Origin: a methane-oxidizing endosymbiont of Gigantopelta aegis
Lineage (GTDB): Bacteria > Pseudomonadota > Gammaproteobacteria > Methylococcales > Methylomonadaceae
NCBI RefSeq assembly: GCF_016097405.1
Contig: NZ_JAEHGD010000001.1
Coordinates: forward strand, 1,122,689-1,186,688
Direction of reading: 5' to 3'
Length of the DNA stretch: 64,000 nt
Shown one piece after another: positions 45,081 to 54,979 of this stretch. The position numbers were made by a program, and so were the translations under genes. The notes beneath the pieces were generated by a model that was given only the letters and a program-made list of their open reading frames with translations, was not told the origin of the DNA and ran no database searches. Every line of letters begins with the position of its first letter. The stretch's first letter is position 1.

Positions 45081-46828
45081 TGGCTATGTTGTAATAATTT
45101 TTCCTTAAGCGCGGCGGTGCTGTGTTCGAGTCCCGCAATATCTTGTTGTGCGATCTGCGCCTTGCACGCATCAATCAGCTTTTGTAACGCCGCACATTCT
45201 GAATCCGACAAACCTAGACACAACACTTCAGCCTGCTGCACAATCTGTTCGGCAGTGACAATTTCCGGTATTTGCTCAGGCTGAAATTCCGTCTCAAGCG
45301 GCTGGAAACGAGAGCCATTTTCCAGATGCCCAAACAAGGCCGTTATTTTTTGTTGAGCTTGCTCTATTGCTTCAGGCTCTAGTCGCGCGAGGGCCTGCTC
45401 AATGGTAATACTTTTTTCAAGACCGGTGGCTTTTTCAACGGCGGTGACCGTCAGCAAACCATTCAAGTCTAGCGATAACGTCACAATAATAATACTGCCT
45501 GCTGGCGCAGGTGCTAAGCCTTCTACCCGAAATTCGCCGATCTTAATGTTTTCTAAGGCATCGGAACTTTCGCCCTGATAAATCGCAATATCGACAAAAT
45601 CCTGATTATCATAACTGGTCTCAAAGGCTTCACTTTTACTAACCGGCAGCGGCGTATTTTTGGCGATAATCGGCACATATTGAAACGGGTAAAACTGACC
45701 ATTCAAGCTACCAATCACCGAGCAGCCATAACTGTAAGGCGCTACATCAATCAATAAGCTATCGATGGCCTGTCCTTCAATCAAGGCTGCCTGAATCGCG
45801 GCGCCTTGCGCCACGCATAATTCGGGATCGACATCGGCACGCGCTTCGATGCTAAAGGCATCGAACAAATAACGACGAATACAAGGAATACGACTAGAGC
45901 CACCAACCAACAAAATATCATCGATAGCCTCGGCTTTGAGACGAGCCTGTTTTAAAGTATCTTGCACCCATGCCATAGTTTCCTGAACGGCCGGTGCTAT
46001 CATCGCTTCAAACTCGACACGCGATAATTCCACCGACAAATTGACCGGCAGGCCGTCATGTTGCAGCAGATACTCTGCCTCAATCCGGGCAAATGGATAA
46101 TCCGATAACTGAATTTTGGCTTGTTCGGCAGCACGCAACAAACGCGCCATGACTTGTGGATTATGACTAACATCAACATTGAACTGCTGGCGCAGATGAT
46201 CTAAAAGAAAATCGACAATTTGCCGATCAAAATCATCGCCGCCCAATTGTGTATTGCCATTATTGGCCAATACTTCAGTAACGCCATTTTCAATCCGTAC
46301 GATAGACACATCAAACGTTCCCCCGCCCAGATCATAAACCAGCACAGTGGCCGCCGTTTTTTTATCCAGCCCATAAGCCAGCGCCGCCGCAGTTGGCTCG
46401 TTAATCATTCTGACAATCGATAAGCCGGCAATCTCACCCGCTTGATAGGTTGCTTGTCGCGCCGCTTCGGAAAAATGAGCAGGAACCGTGACCACCGCCT
46501 GCTCAATGCCTTGGCCGCTGGCTTGCTCGGCAATAGCTTTTAAGCGCTTTAGAATCAGAGCCGAAATTTCCTGAGGGGAAAACGTTTGATCGCCCAACGT
46601 AATGGTCTGGTCAGTGCCCATCAAACGTTTGACAGATTGAATCGTGCGTTCGGGAAACAGTAATGCCTGGTTTTTAGCCGTTTGCCCAACTAATAAATGC
46701 CCTTGCTCATCTAGCCCGACAACTGAAGGCAACAGTTTTTGCCCCCGATCGCTGAGAATGCGCGGAATACCCTGCTCAACACAGGCCACTTCAGAATGGG
46801 TCGTTCCCAAGTCAATACCGATAATCAT
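45077..46828 (-). CDS. DnaK-like Hsp70 chaperone (HscC-type)
   Basis: 583-residue Hsp70 protein. The ATPase domain starts IGIDLGTTHSEVACVEQG and has VPAHFSEAARQATYQAG, NEPTAAALAYGLDKKTA, VYDLGGGTFDVSIV and VGGSSRIPCIRRYL. A substrate-binding beta domain follows (DIAIYQGESSDALENIKIG). The helical lid is short compared with DnaK (about 640). It lacks neighbouring grpE or dnaJ genes. The shape is like HscC, a specialised Hsp70, but the client is unknown. Its last codons overlap tesA by 4 bases, tail to tail. Confidence 0.9.
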   Translation of the reverse strand: MIIGIDLGTTHSEVACVEQGIPRILSDRGQKLLPSVVGLDEQGHLLVGQTAKNQALLFPERTIQSVKRLMGTDQTITLGDQTFSPQEISALILKRLKAIAEQASGQGIEQAVVTVPAHFSEAARQATYQAGEIAGLSIVRMINEPTAAALAYGLDKKTAATVLVYDLGGGTFDVSIVRIENGVTEVLANNGNTQLGGDDFDRQIVDFLLDHLRQQFNVDVSHNPQVMARLLRAAEQAKIQLSDYPFARIEAEYLLQHDGLPVNLSVELSRVEFEAMIAPAVQETMAWVQDTLKQARLKAEAIDDILLVGGSSRIPCIRRYLFDAFSIEARADVDPELCVAQGAAIQAALIEGQAIDSLLIDVAPYSYGCSVIGSLNGQFYPFQYVPIIAKNTPLPVSKSEAFETSYDNQDFVDIAIYQGESSDALENIKIGEFRVEGLAPAPAGSIIIVTLSLDLNGLLTVTAVEKATGLEKSITIEQALARLEPEAIEQAQQKITALFGHLENGSRFQPLETEFQPEQIPEIVTAEQIVQQAEVLCLGLSDSECAALQKLIDACKAQIAQQDIAGLEHSTAALKEKLLQHSH

Positions 46829-47224
46829 TTTACAGGCCGAAAAAATTGTTTAAATATGAGTCGCAAACATTAAAAATAATACTTTATTGCGCTGTTTTAT
46901 ATTTTAAAAACTCGATCATATCCTCATTGTGCACCCGCGCATAGATTTCTTCTACCGGTAATGCAAGGTCAATCGACTCAAAGGTCACATCATCACCTAA
47001 AAAATAATGTCTTGGAAACCAGGTTTCACTCTGCCGCAAAACCTGAACATCAACATAATCCTGTTCAATCAACACATATTCTTGCAAACTAGGCAAGTTG
47101 ATATAAGACAACAGCTTAATAGTTTCGTCGATTTTTCGCGTCGCCTTAGACAATACTTCAACAATAATAATGGACGAATCCGTATAAAATGGCTGCGACT
47201 CATCAAAATGACAATCAACCATTA

Positions 47225-48073
47225 GGGGCTGTTGCCATTTCACATAGGTAACCATAAAAAGGCGCAAGCCAGAGCGATAGAGCCTTCAAAATTTCGTTTG
47301 AGTTTGTCATATCGCGTGGCGATCGCTCTGAAATGCTTAAGTCTTGCAAACACATTTTCAACGAGATGGCGATATTTGTAGAGACACCAATCCATTTCAT
47401 CATTTCCCCGAGTTGAATTCTTTTTCTTGGGATAACAGGAACAGCCCCTTTGTCTTTAATTTGAAGACGTAATGCTTCACTGTCATAGCCTCTGTCAGCA
47501 ACTATATAGTCACCTTTGGGAGCTCTGCAACTAATTTCGGTGCTTCTTTACAGTCATGAACTTCGCCGCCTGTCACTGAGAAATGAATAGGAAGACCACA
47601 GGCATCAACGGCCATATGAATTTTACTGGTGTTCCCGGCGACAGATTTCCCTATCGCTGTTTCTTGTTCACAGGCCGCACCACTACTATGCTGATGTGCT
47701 TTCACAATACTCCCATCAATAAATTCCCATTCCAGGTCTGGATCAACAACCAAGGCGTTAAAAATACCCATCAGTTTTTCTTTACGAGACCAGTCATTGA
47801 ATCGTTTATATACCGCATTCCAATTACCAAAAGCCGTGGGTAAATCTCTCCAGGGACAACCTACTCGCAAGCGATAAAAAATACCTTCGACTGTTTTTCG
47901 AAGACAAGGTTTGTCATAAATTCCCATTTTCAACATAATTATCTTCAGTTTCTCCCAAAGTTCATCCGTAAGCATTTGTCGGGGCATAGTTTGCTTGTTT
48001 TTGAGTCAAAATAAACAATCTATGTGGCGGAGTTATTGAATTTCAAGGGGATTTTCAAAACGGCAACAGCCCC
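47225..48073 (-). mobile_element. IS5-family element, copy D (849 bp)
   Basis: Same element as copies A-C with both terminal repeats and TA flanks (47223-47224 and 48074-48075). It interrupts the Uma2 gene. Confidence 0.93.
47240..47987 (-). pseudogene. IS5-family transposase, copy D (frameshifted)
   Basis: Begins MPRQMLTDELWEKLK and runs correctly to LVAELPK, where one A is missing before GTGACTATATAG, giving a stop. A second one-base loss in the A run after VIPR shifts the last third. At 748 bases it is 2 short of intact. The first half is the least damaged of the four copies. Confidence 0.85.
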
Positions 48074-48410
48074 TACATCAGGATAAAAAAGTTTGAACCC
48101 ACCTTGACTTTCATATCAGAACCAAATGGCTCACAAGGTAAATTTTTTAAGTGGCTTCTAAATTCTGAGTAAATATTTCCAGTGATACGCTCATGATTTG
48201 CGCTTGCTCCCGCCATCGCATAAAGACGCCCATCAATCAGCTCATGTTTGATAGTGCTGGCTAATTCGCCTTGTAAATAGGCTTCTTCAGTAATTGCATT
48301 TATCTTTTTAAGATTCGGCATGGCGTATAATTTTAACTAAATTGCTCACTGTATTTTCAGCAGTATAGCAAAAGGTTTGTATACCCTCCAAACATGAACC
48401 ACATCACCCT

Positions 48411-48479
48411 TAGGAGACTGTCGTTTTAGGAAAATTCTACTGCGACAGTGGAAAACCCCTAAGCCCGACAATCTCCTAG
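48411..48479. mobile_element. MITE-like inverted-repeat element, copy 2 (69 bp)
   Basis: Same terminal repeat as the element at 34033 (TAGGAGACTGTCG on the left, complement of CCCGACAATCTCCTA on the right) and the same inner GGAAAATTCTACTGCGACAG, but with the middle 100 or so bases missing. It lies upstream of the Uma2 gene. Confidence 0.72.
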
Positions 48480-48675
48480 CGTTCCTTTTTCGCCTTATCC
48501 TCGACAAAATAAACGACCGGTAGCCGTGTCTATGTGAAGCATATATTGCCAATTTAGTGCATTTAAGAAAAAAAAGCGTACAATGGTGGGGTATTTTCTT
48601 CACTGAATGACATCTCAAAACACAACAACATTCGCACCCTATTGATTTTATTAAAATTTAATAAGAAAAAGGCAG

Positions 48676-48692
48676 TTGGCGCGATAATTGCA
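48676..48692 (+). promoter_or_regulatory. Sigma-54 promoter (-24/-12), no gene directly downstream
   Basis: TTGGCGCGATAATTGCA matches the sigma-54 consensus TGGCACG-N4-TTGCW, with GG (48678-48679) and GC (48690-48691) spaced by exactly 10 bases. Transcription would start near 48703 on +. An inverted-repeat element (48731) and an IS630 element follow, then the porin gene at 50396. Confidence 0.7.
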
Positions 48693-48730
48693 TTAAAATT
48701 TCTCACTAATGAAGCCACAGAGCTTTAACT

Positions 48731-49092
48731 TACATAACTGATGTTACGCAGTGCCTTTATGGTTTTCTTAGTTTCCACTGCGTTACCCGGGAATGTCGAT
48801 TCCCAAGAAATTTCGGTAAGCGGTGATGATCGGACTCGAATGGGTCTAATGAATAGACACAGCGAATGAAACCGTGCAGTAAGGATGAACAACAAATGTT
48901 TCTACAGGGTTGCTAATAACTGAATGACTCCAGATCAGTCAATGGAATTAAACGATACAAACTATCACTCTGTGTGCGCTGTGATCTGAAGTGTCGATAA
49001 AAGATAGAAGCCAGAGAATTTTTTTCACAGTAATGATGAATGGAAGATTATGGGAATGAGGGAAGAACCGCTGCGTAACATCAGTTACATAA
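48731..49092. mobile_element. Non-autonomous element with 18-bp terminal repeats (about 360 bp)
   Basis: Left TAACTGATGTTACGCAG (48736-48752) and right its complement CTGCGTAACATCAGTTA (49071-49087) face each other, extended by partly matching bases outside. The inside has no convincing reading frame. The length, ends and lack of a gene fit a MITE or a deleted IS of unknown family. It lies immediately downstream of the sigma-54 promoter. Confidence 0.6.
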
Positions 49093-49209
49093 AGAGTTTT
49101 ATGGCACGACAATGGCAAGGCTGGGTTAATATCAGTTTGTTGTGGAACAAGTGCATGTGACATGGATGTATTCACGGCGCCTTCTGGAGTAAGCAACTGT
49201 TATTAAATG

Positions 49210-50336
49210 TATACTCTCCGCACATGAAAATAGAGCAAACCATCATGCACCGATAATTTGAAAATTCTCAGTTAAAAGTGAGCGCAAATTGTCGACATGC
49301 TTTTCTGGCTCAGAAAAGAATGTCTCGCAGGCTATTTTGAATTCTTTGAATGTTTCATAATACTGGTCATATAAGATTTCTTTCTTGAAATATCGCCAGT
49401 ACCGTTCAATCAAATTAAGATTCGGCGCATACGGCGGTAAAAACACTAATTCAATTCGCGACATTTCAAGAAATTGTCTGACAGCCTTTGATCGGTAGTA
49501 GCGTGCATTATCGCAAATGATGTAAATAGTCCCAGCCTTCGGGTAACGTTCTTCAATCGCCTTACAAAGATCAATCGTTGCCTCGCCATTGATGGTGTCA
49601 TAGAAGCGGCAGACAGTATCCAGAGAATCGATATTGACTGCACCGTTGACATTGAGACGTTGACGCCGGTATTACTCTGAATCGTGAATTCCACACCACG
49701 CTTAATCCAACCACAAGCCATTACAGGATTATGTTGTGGATGAACACCATCCATGAACAATATCAAGTCTTCGGGCTGCTTGTCTTCCTTTAGTTGTTGA
49801 TATTTCTCAAGGAACTCCAGTTGGGCTTTTGCATTAGCTTTGCCGGGTATCAGCTTGGGCTTTTTATAGACATAACCCAAGCGATGCAGCAAGGCTGTCA
49901 CACCGCGTTCACTATAGCGAACCTGCCAACGCTCTTTAATGTAAGCTGCAACCGATTTAGCGGTTAAGTGAAGATTTTTCTGCAGATATTCATCCAACTC
50001 GGTCGCTTCTGAAACCGATAAGAAACTGGCACTTCCAACATGCTGAGTTTGTAGGAGTTTAGCAAGACCACCTTTCTTATATTTTCGATAGTAGGTACGG
50101 ATTGTATTGCGGTCAATGAGAAGTGCTTCGGCAACGTTTGTTGCTGACCAGCCTGAACCTAAAAGAATGATGGCTTTAACTCGGTCTGCATCACGTTTTT
50201 CTCGAAGCTCACCATGGGCTTCGCGCAAATCGGCTAATTCAGTCTCTGGAAGGGTGTAATTCGACATGGCCTTATTTTATATATTTCACTCCATTACGTC
50301 ATCTTTTTATGCTAAATTCTCATTTGCGAAGAGTAT
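49210..50336 (-). mobile_element. IS630-family element
   Basis: Terminal repeats TATACTCTCCGCACATGAAAA (left, here shortened) and the complement of a TTCTCATTTGCGAAGAGTATA-like right end enclose one transposase gene. TA at both edges fits the IS630 target. The exact ends are uncertain by a few bases because the TA-rich flanks are repetitive. Confidence 0.75.
49243..50267 (-). pseudogene. IS630-family transposase, frameshifted
   Basis: The N-terminal part from 50267 has a helix-turn-helix (GWSATNVAEALLIDRNTIRTYY) and the first catalytic region DLILFMDGVHPQHNPVMACG. Near 49660 one G is missing; the correct frame then reads QRLNVNGAVNIDSLDTV, YIICDNARYYRSKAVRQFL (second Asp) and FLPPYAPNLNLIERYWRYFK (catalytic Glu), ending QIIGA at 49243. 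With that base restored it is a complete 341-residue transposase. Confidence 0.88.
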
Positions 50337-50395
50337 ATATACGCTGAGTCATTGCTAAATTACTATAATTTACTTAATTGATAAGGAGTCAATCT

Positions 50396-51670
50396 ATGAT
50401 GCCCCCAAAAACCTCATATTGGATCAGTCCAATAAAACATATTACCTTCGCAGTGACTTTAGTCGCGGCCACCACCATCCCGCAACACGCCCATGCCGAT
50501 ATTAATGATGCTATTGACAATACCTTGAAGTTTGGACAGGCCGATGCCAAATACGGGCAAATCAAGTTCGATTTACGCTATCGTTATGAATATGCCGATA
50601 CCGAGAACAATCCGGCAAAACCCGCTCATGCCAATACCTTTCGTTTACGCCTGGGTTATTTGACACCGGAAATCGCTTATTTTCAGGGCTTTGCCGAATA
50701 TGAAACCCTTTTTGCCGCGCAGAATGATTACTATGTTCCTGCCAATGTCTACGGAAGCTCACAATACAATGTCATTGTCGATCCAGCTGACCGGCATGAA
50801 CTCAATCAGTTATGGCTGACCTTCAAAGGGATTCCCGATACGGAAATCAAAGGTGGACGACAACGTATTAAACTGGATGATGACCGTTTTATTGGTAATG
50901 TTGGCTGGCGGCAAATGGAGCAAACCTATGATGCCGTTATGGTCACCAACAAATCAATCAAAAATGTCACCATTAAAGCCGGTTATATTGGTAGAGTCAG
51001 AAACATCAAATCCCTGACCGACAATATCGACGCTCCGCTGGTGCATATCGATCATAATCTTGGGAACTACGGCCATGCCATTGCTTACGGCTACTGGTTA
51101 GGTTTTCGCGGCGACCAATCACAAAAAGCCACCCAAACATACGGTATTCGTTTTATTGGGTCACCTAAATTAAATGAAACCTTCACCTTACATTACACCG
51201 CCGAATACAGTTACCAAGAAGATTATAGTAACAACCCGCTAAACTACGGTCTCGATCGCTATAATATTATGGCTGGCCTCAGCGCATTTGGATTTACTCT
51301 GAAAGGCGCTATGGAACAATTAGATGGTCATGATGGTGCGGCATTTCAGACCCCCCTGGGTACTAACCACGCTTTTCAGGGTTGGGCCGACCGCTTCCTG
51401 TCTACACCGACTACAGGCTTGCGTGACATCAATGCCACCCTGGCCACTAAAGTCGCAGGCACCAAGTTGATGTTTGTTTATCATAAGTTCCAGGATGACA
51501 GCAGCACGTTTGACTATGCGGATGAATACGATCTTCTTGCCGTTAAAAAATTTGGAAAGCACTATTCCTTGCTTGCTAAATACGCTTACTATAATGGCGA
51601 CAATAACGCACCAGGCAACTTTAAAAACGATACGCAAAAAGTTTGGGTACAAGCAACTGTATCTTTTTAA
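50396..51670 (+). CDS. Alginate-export-type outer-membrane porin
   Basis: 424-residue outer-membrane beta-barrel. Signal peptide (about 1-34, ending HAHA), then the alginate_exp-type start (IKFDLRYRYEYADTENNPAK, ANTFRLRLGYLTPEIAYFQGF) and repeated amphipathic strands. The chain ends in WVQATVSF with a C-terminal Phe, as in barrel proteins recognised by BamA. A good AAGGAG site precedes the ATG at 50396; an upstream TTG is unlikely. The substrate is not known. Upstream lies an IS630 element, so its native promoter may be separated from it. Confidence 0.85.
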   Translation: MMPPKTSYWISPIKHITFAVTLVAATTIPQHAHADINDAIDNTLKFGQADAKYGQIKFDLRYRYEYADTENNPAKPAHANTFRLRLGYLTPEIAYFQGFAEYETLFAAQNDYYVPANVYGSSQYNVIVDPADRHELNQLWLTFKGIPDTEIKGGRQRIKLDDDRFIGNVGWRQMEQTYDAVMVTNKSIKNVTIKAGYIGRVRNIKSLTDNIDAPLVHIDHNLGNYGHAIAYGYWLGFRGDQSQKATQTYGIRFIGSPKLNETFTLHYTAEYSYQEDYSNNPLNYGLDRYNIMAGLSAFGFTLKGAMEQLDGHDGAAFQTPLGTNHAFQGWADRFLSTPTTGLRDINATLATKVAGTKLMFVYHKFQDDSSTFDYADEYDLLAVKKFGKHYSLLAKYAYYNGDNNAPGNFKNDTQKVWVQATVSF

Positions 51671-51684
51671 CCTATAATGGCTTT

Positions 51685-51718
51685 GAAACCTTGCGGTCGT
51701 TTTCGACAGCAAGGTTTC
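51685..51718 (+). terminator. Terminator after the porin gene
   Basis: 10-bp perfect stem (GAAACCTTGC with GCAAGGTTTC) and a 14-base loop, followed by TTTGTTTT on +. It lies 15 bases after the porin stop. Confidence 0.8.
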
Positions 51719-51743
51719 TTTGTTTTACCAGTGCCTGTCAAAC

Positions 51744-52700
51744 TCATGTCTTGTCATTCAATGGCGAGTCCGATTTGTAAGGCACTTTGCCGGTAGGAAT
51801 GTTTTTGGCAGCTGGGTCTAAATGCACATCCTGATCATCGAAGAAAATATGCGGTTTGAAGGCTTTTAAAATTTTAGCTTTATCCAGCCCACCTAAAAAA
51901 AATATTTCATCGACATAAACGCCCCAATGCCTAAGCGTTTTAATCACACGCATTTCCGCAGGACTATTTCGTGCAGTAACAATGGCGATGCGGATGGGTG
52001 ACACCTCCACCCTATGCGGCAAACGTTCTTGTAATCGCGCCAGCTTCTTAAGCAGCGTGGCATACGGCCCGTCTTTCAAAGGAATATCTTTTTGTTCATT
52101 TTCAAAGTGCTGAAACCTTGCTAGCCCTTCAGCTTTATAAACAATTTCGCTTTCATCACTGAACAACACAGCATCGCCATCGAAAGCTAGACGCACCTGT
52201 CCTTCGGGTATTTTTTCAATATCGGAAGGCGGATCTTTAACGATAGCAACGGCACAAGTATCGCTATCAATAACCCGCTGCGCATCTTTTGGATTAGTCG
52301 TCAAAAATAAATCAACATCATAGGCATCAAGATAATCCACAACAGATTCGCCGCCAGTAAAAGCCGACCGGGTAATATCCAGCCGCTGCTGGCGGATGTT
52401 GTGAAACACACGAATGCCGGTTTCCGGGCTATTCCGAGACATGATGACAACCTCAACCAAAGGCGATTCACCTTCAGGCTTAAACTGATTCAATGACATC
52501 AATGCCTTGACCAGATAGAACCCCGTTCCTGGCGCTAAAGGCTCAGTTTCCCTCTCCTCCATATAGCGCCGGTATGCATCGATGGCGGCGTCCGGGTCAG
52601 CCTCAAATGTTTTCCGAAAAATGGTATCGGCTTCACTTAAGTCGAATAGTGCGGTCGAGGTGATACCAATCACCAAGGTATCCGATAAATCCAATGACAT
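51744..52700 (-). CDS. Cytosolic 5'-nucleotidase (cN-I family)
   Basis: 318-residue 5'-nucleotidase of the NT5C1 (pfam06189) type, which dephosphorylates nucleoside monophosphates. Family segments: LVIGITSTALFDLSEADTIF, VEVVIMSRNSPETGIRVFHN, RSAFTGGESVVDYLDAYDVD, RLAFDGDAVLFSDESE, and FFLGGLDKAKILKAFKPHIF followed by FFDDQ. I start at the second ATG, 7 bases after a strong AGGAGG site; the first ATG is too close to that site. Single gene, convergent to the porin. Confidence 0.9.
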   Translation of the reverse strand: MSLDLSDTLVIGITSTALFDLSEADTIFRKTFEADPDAAIDAYRRYMEERETEPLAPGTGFYLVKALMSLNQFKPEGESPLVEVVIMSRNSPETGIRVFHNIRQQRLDITRSAFTGGESVVDYLDAYDVDLFLTTNPKDAQRVIDSDTCAVAIVKDPPSDIEKIPEGQVRLAFDGDAVLFSDESEIVYKAEGLARFQHFENEQKDIPLKDGPYATLLKKLARLQERLPHRVEVSPIRIAIVTARNSPAEMRVIKTLRHWGVYVDEIFFLGGLDKAKILKAFKPHIFFDDQDVHLDPAAKNIPTGKVPYKSDSPLNDKT

Positions 52701-52820
52701 CACCATGCCTCCTTTTGTTTTGTATGGCTAACGAATGCTATTAACCAAATCGCCTCTTACTCCAAGGCCTTGCCTATCCGTTGAGAAAGTTCAGCAAGCT
52801 GTTGAACATATCCACTATAT

Positions 52821-54551
52821 TCATTTCATAGCGGATAAATGATTACGACATTGTTTAATCATTTTGTTCAATAGTTCATTGCCCGGATAAACCGCATGGC
52901 CTTCCTCTGCAATGGCGCAGTATTTATCATGCTCTTTCAAATAAAAATAAGCCTGCGCCGTTGTTTTATAAATAACGATATGTGGATTTACCGGCAAAGT
53001 TTTTTCGCCCCATTCGGCATATAGTCTGACATTTTCCGTAATACCTCTTTGCATGCTCTTGAACAATAAAGCGCGCATCATGTGTTGGGTAACCAATTCC
53101 CTGAAGTAAGGGTTATTCAATGCCCGGACAAAAGGTTCACCTGTGGTTTGATGATGGATATAACGCTTTAGCTCAAGGCTGGATGCCATACTATGTAGTA
53201 GAAAAGCATTGGCAATCACAAACAGCGATAACGCACTTATTTGTATTACCGAACGAAACACAAAAGAAAAACCAACGGCTGCAGAAATAACCGTTGGCTT
53301 TAACGTCATAAATAACAAAAATAAAAATACAAACCAGTGCAGTGAAGAAATATAAAACGGTAATTCCACTTGGGTATGTAAAACGATAGGAATAAGCAAC
53401 GCCATATACGCATAGCGGCGGGAAACCGGCAAACGCCACACAGAAATAAACACAGCAATCGCCAGCAGAATCAGCCCGAAAGTCATCAATATTCCGCCTT
53501 CAATCAGCCAGTAAATCAGCTCATTATGCGGATGCCCTACGCGGCTTTCAGGCAATCTTCCTTCCGGGTGTTGCGCATAGAAATCCGGTTTTGCCAGTTG
53601 AAAAACCCGCACAAAGCTACCGATACCATGCCCCAGCCAGGGTGCTTGTCCGGCAAGATCCAGCGCAATTTTGTACATTCCCAAACGAATAGAGCCCGAA
53701 TAACCGGCATTGATAGCCGCCATTTTAGCTGCGGCATTACTGATTCCCCGGCTTTTTTCCAATATACTGCCGGCAGTAATCACGCTGGTTATCAATAACA
53801 GAATGAATAACCAGCGTTTTTTATCCTTTTTTATCCAGAGCCAGCGGCTGGCCATCATTAGCGGTAGAGCCAATATCAACCCCAAAAACGCCACTCTCGA
53901 ACCTGAGCAGGTAATCACAAAAGTGCTAATGGATAAGGCAACATATAAAAATACTCTGATTTTGACCGGCCCCAGACGAACCATGGGCCGAGTCAACAAC
54001 CAGAAAATAACCATTACCACCGTCGCCTGAAAGCTGGCCTGCACATTGATTTGCTGAAAAATACCGGTCGGCACATGATAAGGATTAACCGGAAGGCCGA
54101 ACGGAATACCTGCACCAAACAACACTTGTAAACCGGCCGCAATACCGTGCAACATGGCAAAAAATACCAGTGTCAACAGTAACCGGTCGATCTGTGCCAT
54201 ACTCAGATGAAACTGAAACACGGCGAAAAAAAACAACAGTCCACCCCATATAAACAAAACCCGGAACAGCCATTGTTCAGCAATTTCAATGCCTGATAAA
54301 AAACCGCCGTACAGAGATAACAGCGGGAAAATAAAAAACCAGACCGCCATTTTAGGCCAGTAAATACGCTGTTGTCCGGCCAGCCGCCATAAACTGTACG
54401 AAATAATGGATACCGCGACCATCCAGACCAGAATATTGCCGGGGATATTAAAGCCGGTACCACCTTTATTGGCGTGGAAATACAAATTAACCGAAAACAA
54501 CAAAACCAAAAGATACTCAATCGGCTGCCAGCGAAGTCCTGTTTTTATCAT
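52821..54551 (-). CDS. PglL/O-antigen-ligase-type membrane protein
   Basis: 576-residue inner-membrane protein with about 12 hydrophobic helices and a large periplasmic loop (GHGIGSFVRVFQLAKPDFYA, with ESRVGHPHNELIYWLIEGG), the Wzy_C-type ligase signature with conserved Arg and His. A C-terminal region after residue 440 is soluble and TPR-like. Its position directly after pseudopilin assembly genes, overlapping the PilP-like gene by 4 bases, favours a PglL-type pilin O-glycosylation ligase over an LPS ligase. The target and glycan are unknown. Confidence 0.8.
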   Translation of the reverse strand: MIKTGLRWQPIEYLLVLLFSVNLYFHANKGGTGFNIPGNILVWMVAVSIISYSLWRLAGQQRIYWPKMAVWFFIFPLLSLYGGFLSGIEIAEQWLFRVLFIWGGLLFFFAVFQFHLSMAQIDRLLLTLVFFAMLHGIAAGLQVLFGAGIPFGLPVNPYHVPTGIFQQINVQASFQATVVMVIFWLLTRPMVRLGPVKIRVFLYVALSISTFVITCSGSRVAFLGLILALPLMMASRWLWIKKDKKRWLFILLLITSVITAGSILEKSRGISNAAAKMAAINAGYSGSIRLGMYKIALDLAGQAPWLGHGIGSFVRVFQLAKPDFYAQHPEGRLPESRVGHPHNELIYWLIEGGILMTFGLILLAIAVFISVWRLPVSRRYAYMALLIPIVLHTQVELPFYISSLHWFVFLFLLFMTLKPTVISAAVGFSFVFRSVIQISALSLFVIANAFLLHSMASSLELKRYIHHQTTGEPFVRALNNPYFRELVTQHMMRALLFKSMQRGITENVRLYAEWGEKTLPVNPHIVIYKTTAQAYFYLKEHDKYCAIAEEGHAVYPGNELLNKMIKQCRNHLSAMK

Positions 54552-54979
54552 CGCAACACCTGTATTCTGCCCATTCTGCCGGTTTCAACGGTAACACTCA
54601 GCCGGGTAATTTTACTGATTCGAATAGCGCTTTTCGGGTGCGATGGGTCAATATTAAACTCATCCCCCTCTCTGACCATAAACGTGCCGACACCCTGTAT
54701 TTCCAGCAAAGCCAGATACTCGCCCTTGTTACGGGTTATCAGGCCCAGTAATTTCATTCGTGGTATCCTGCCTTGCTGCAGTGAAGGAATAAACCCTGGC
54801 TGGGTCTGGTTGCCCAGTTGTTCATACATCAATAAACTGGGCGTAAAGGGGTCTCTTTGCCAAAGCTGAGGCTCTAATAAAATATTAGGCTGGGCAATAC
54901 CTTGATACGAATAAAACAAAAGCATCCACAACCCGCCACACAGTAACAGACTTTTTCGCTGAAATTTAAACGACGGCAT
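54548..54979 (-). CDS. PilP/MshK-like pilus assembly protein
   Basis: 143-residue exported or membrane-anchored protein (hydrophobic N-terminus LLLCGGLWMLLFYSYQGIA). A PilP/GspC-like homology region has RDPFTPSLL near residue 42 and beta strands KLLGLITRNKGEYLALLEI and FMVREGDEFN. PilP proteins link the inner-membrane PilN-PilO complex to the secretin. It overlaps the upstream GspF-like stop and the downstream ligase start, so it sits inside the operon. Family assignment is by pattern and position. Confidence 0.7.
   Translation of the reverse strand: MPSFKFQRKSLLLCGGLWMLLFYSYQGIAQPNILLEPQLWQRDPFTPSLLMYEQLGNQTQPGFIPSLQQGRIPRMKLLGLITRNKGEYLALLEIQGVGTFMVREGDEFNIDPSHPKSAIRISKITRLSVTVETGRMGRIQVLR

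Larger units (their letters stand above)
46884..48321 (-). pseudogene. Uma2-family (DUF820) endonuclease-like gene split by an IS
   Basis: The N-terminal part (48321-48074) reads MPNLKKINAITEEAYLQGEL, then TIKHELIDGRLYAMAGASAN and GSDMKVKVGSNFF, typical of Uma2 proteins (PD-(D/E)XK fold). IS5 copy D then intervenes. The C-terminal part (47224-46884) continues VDCHFDESQPFYTDSSIIIV and EVLSKATRKIDETIKLLSYI. Removing the IS leaves one missing T in a T run just before it, so the frame is broken twice. Uma2 genes are common solitary genes of unknown role in many bacteria. Confidence 0.85.
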
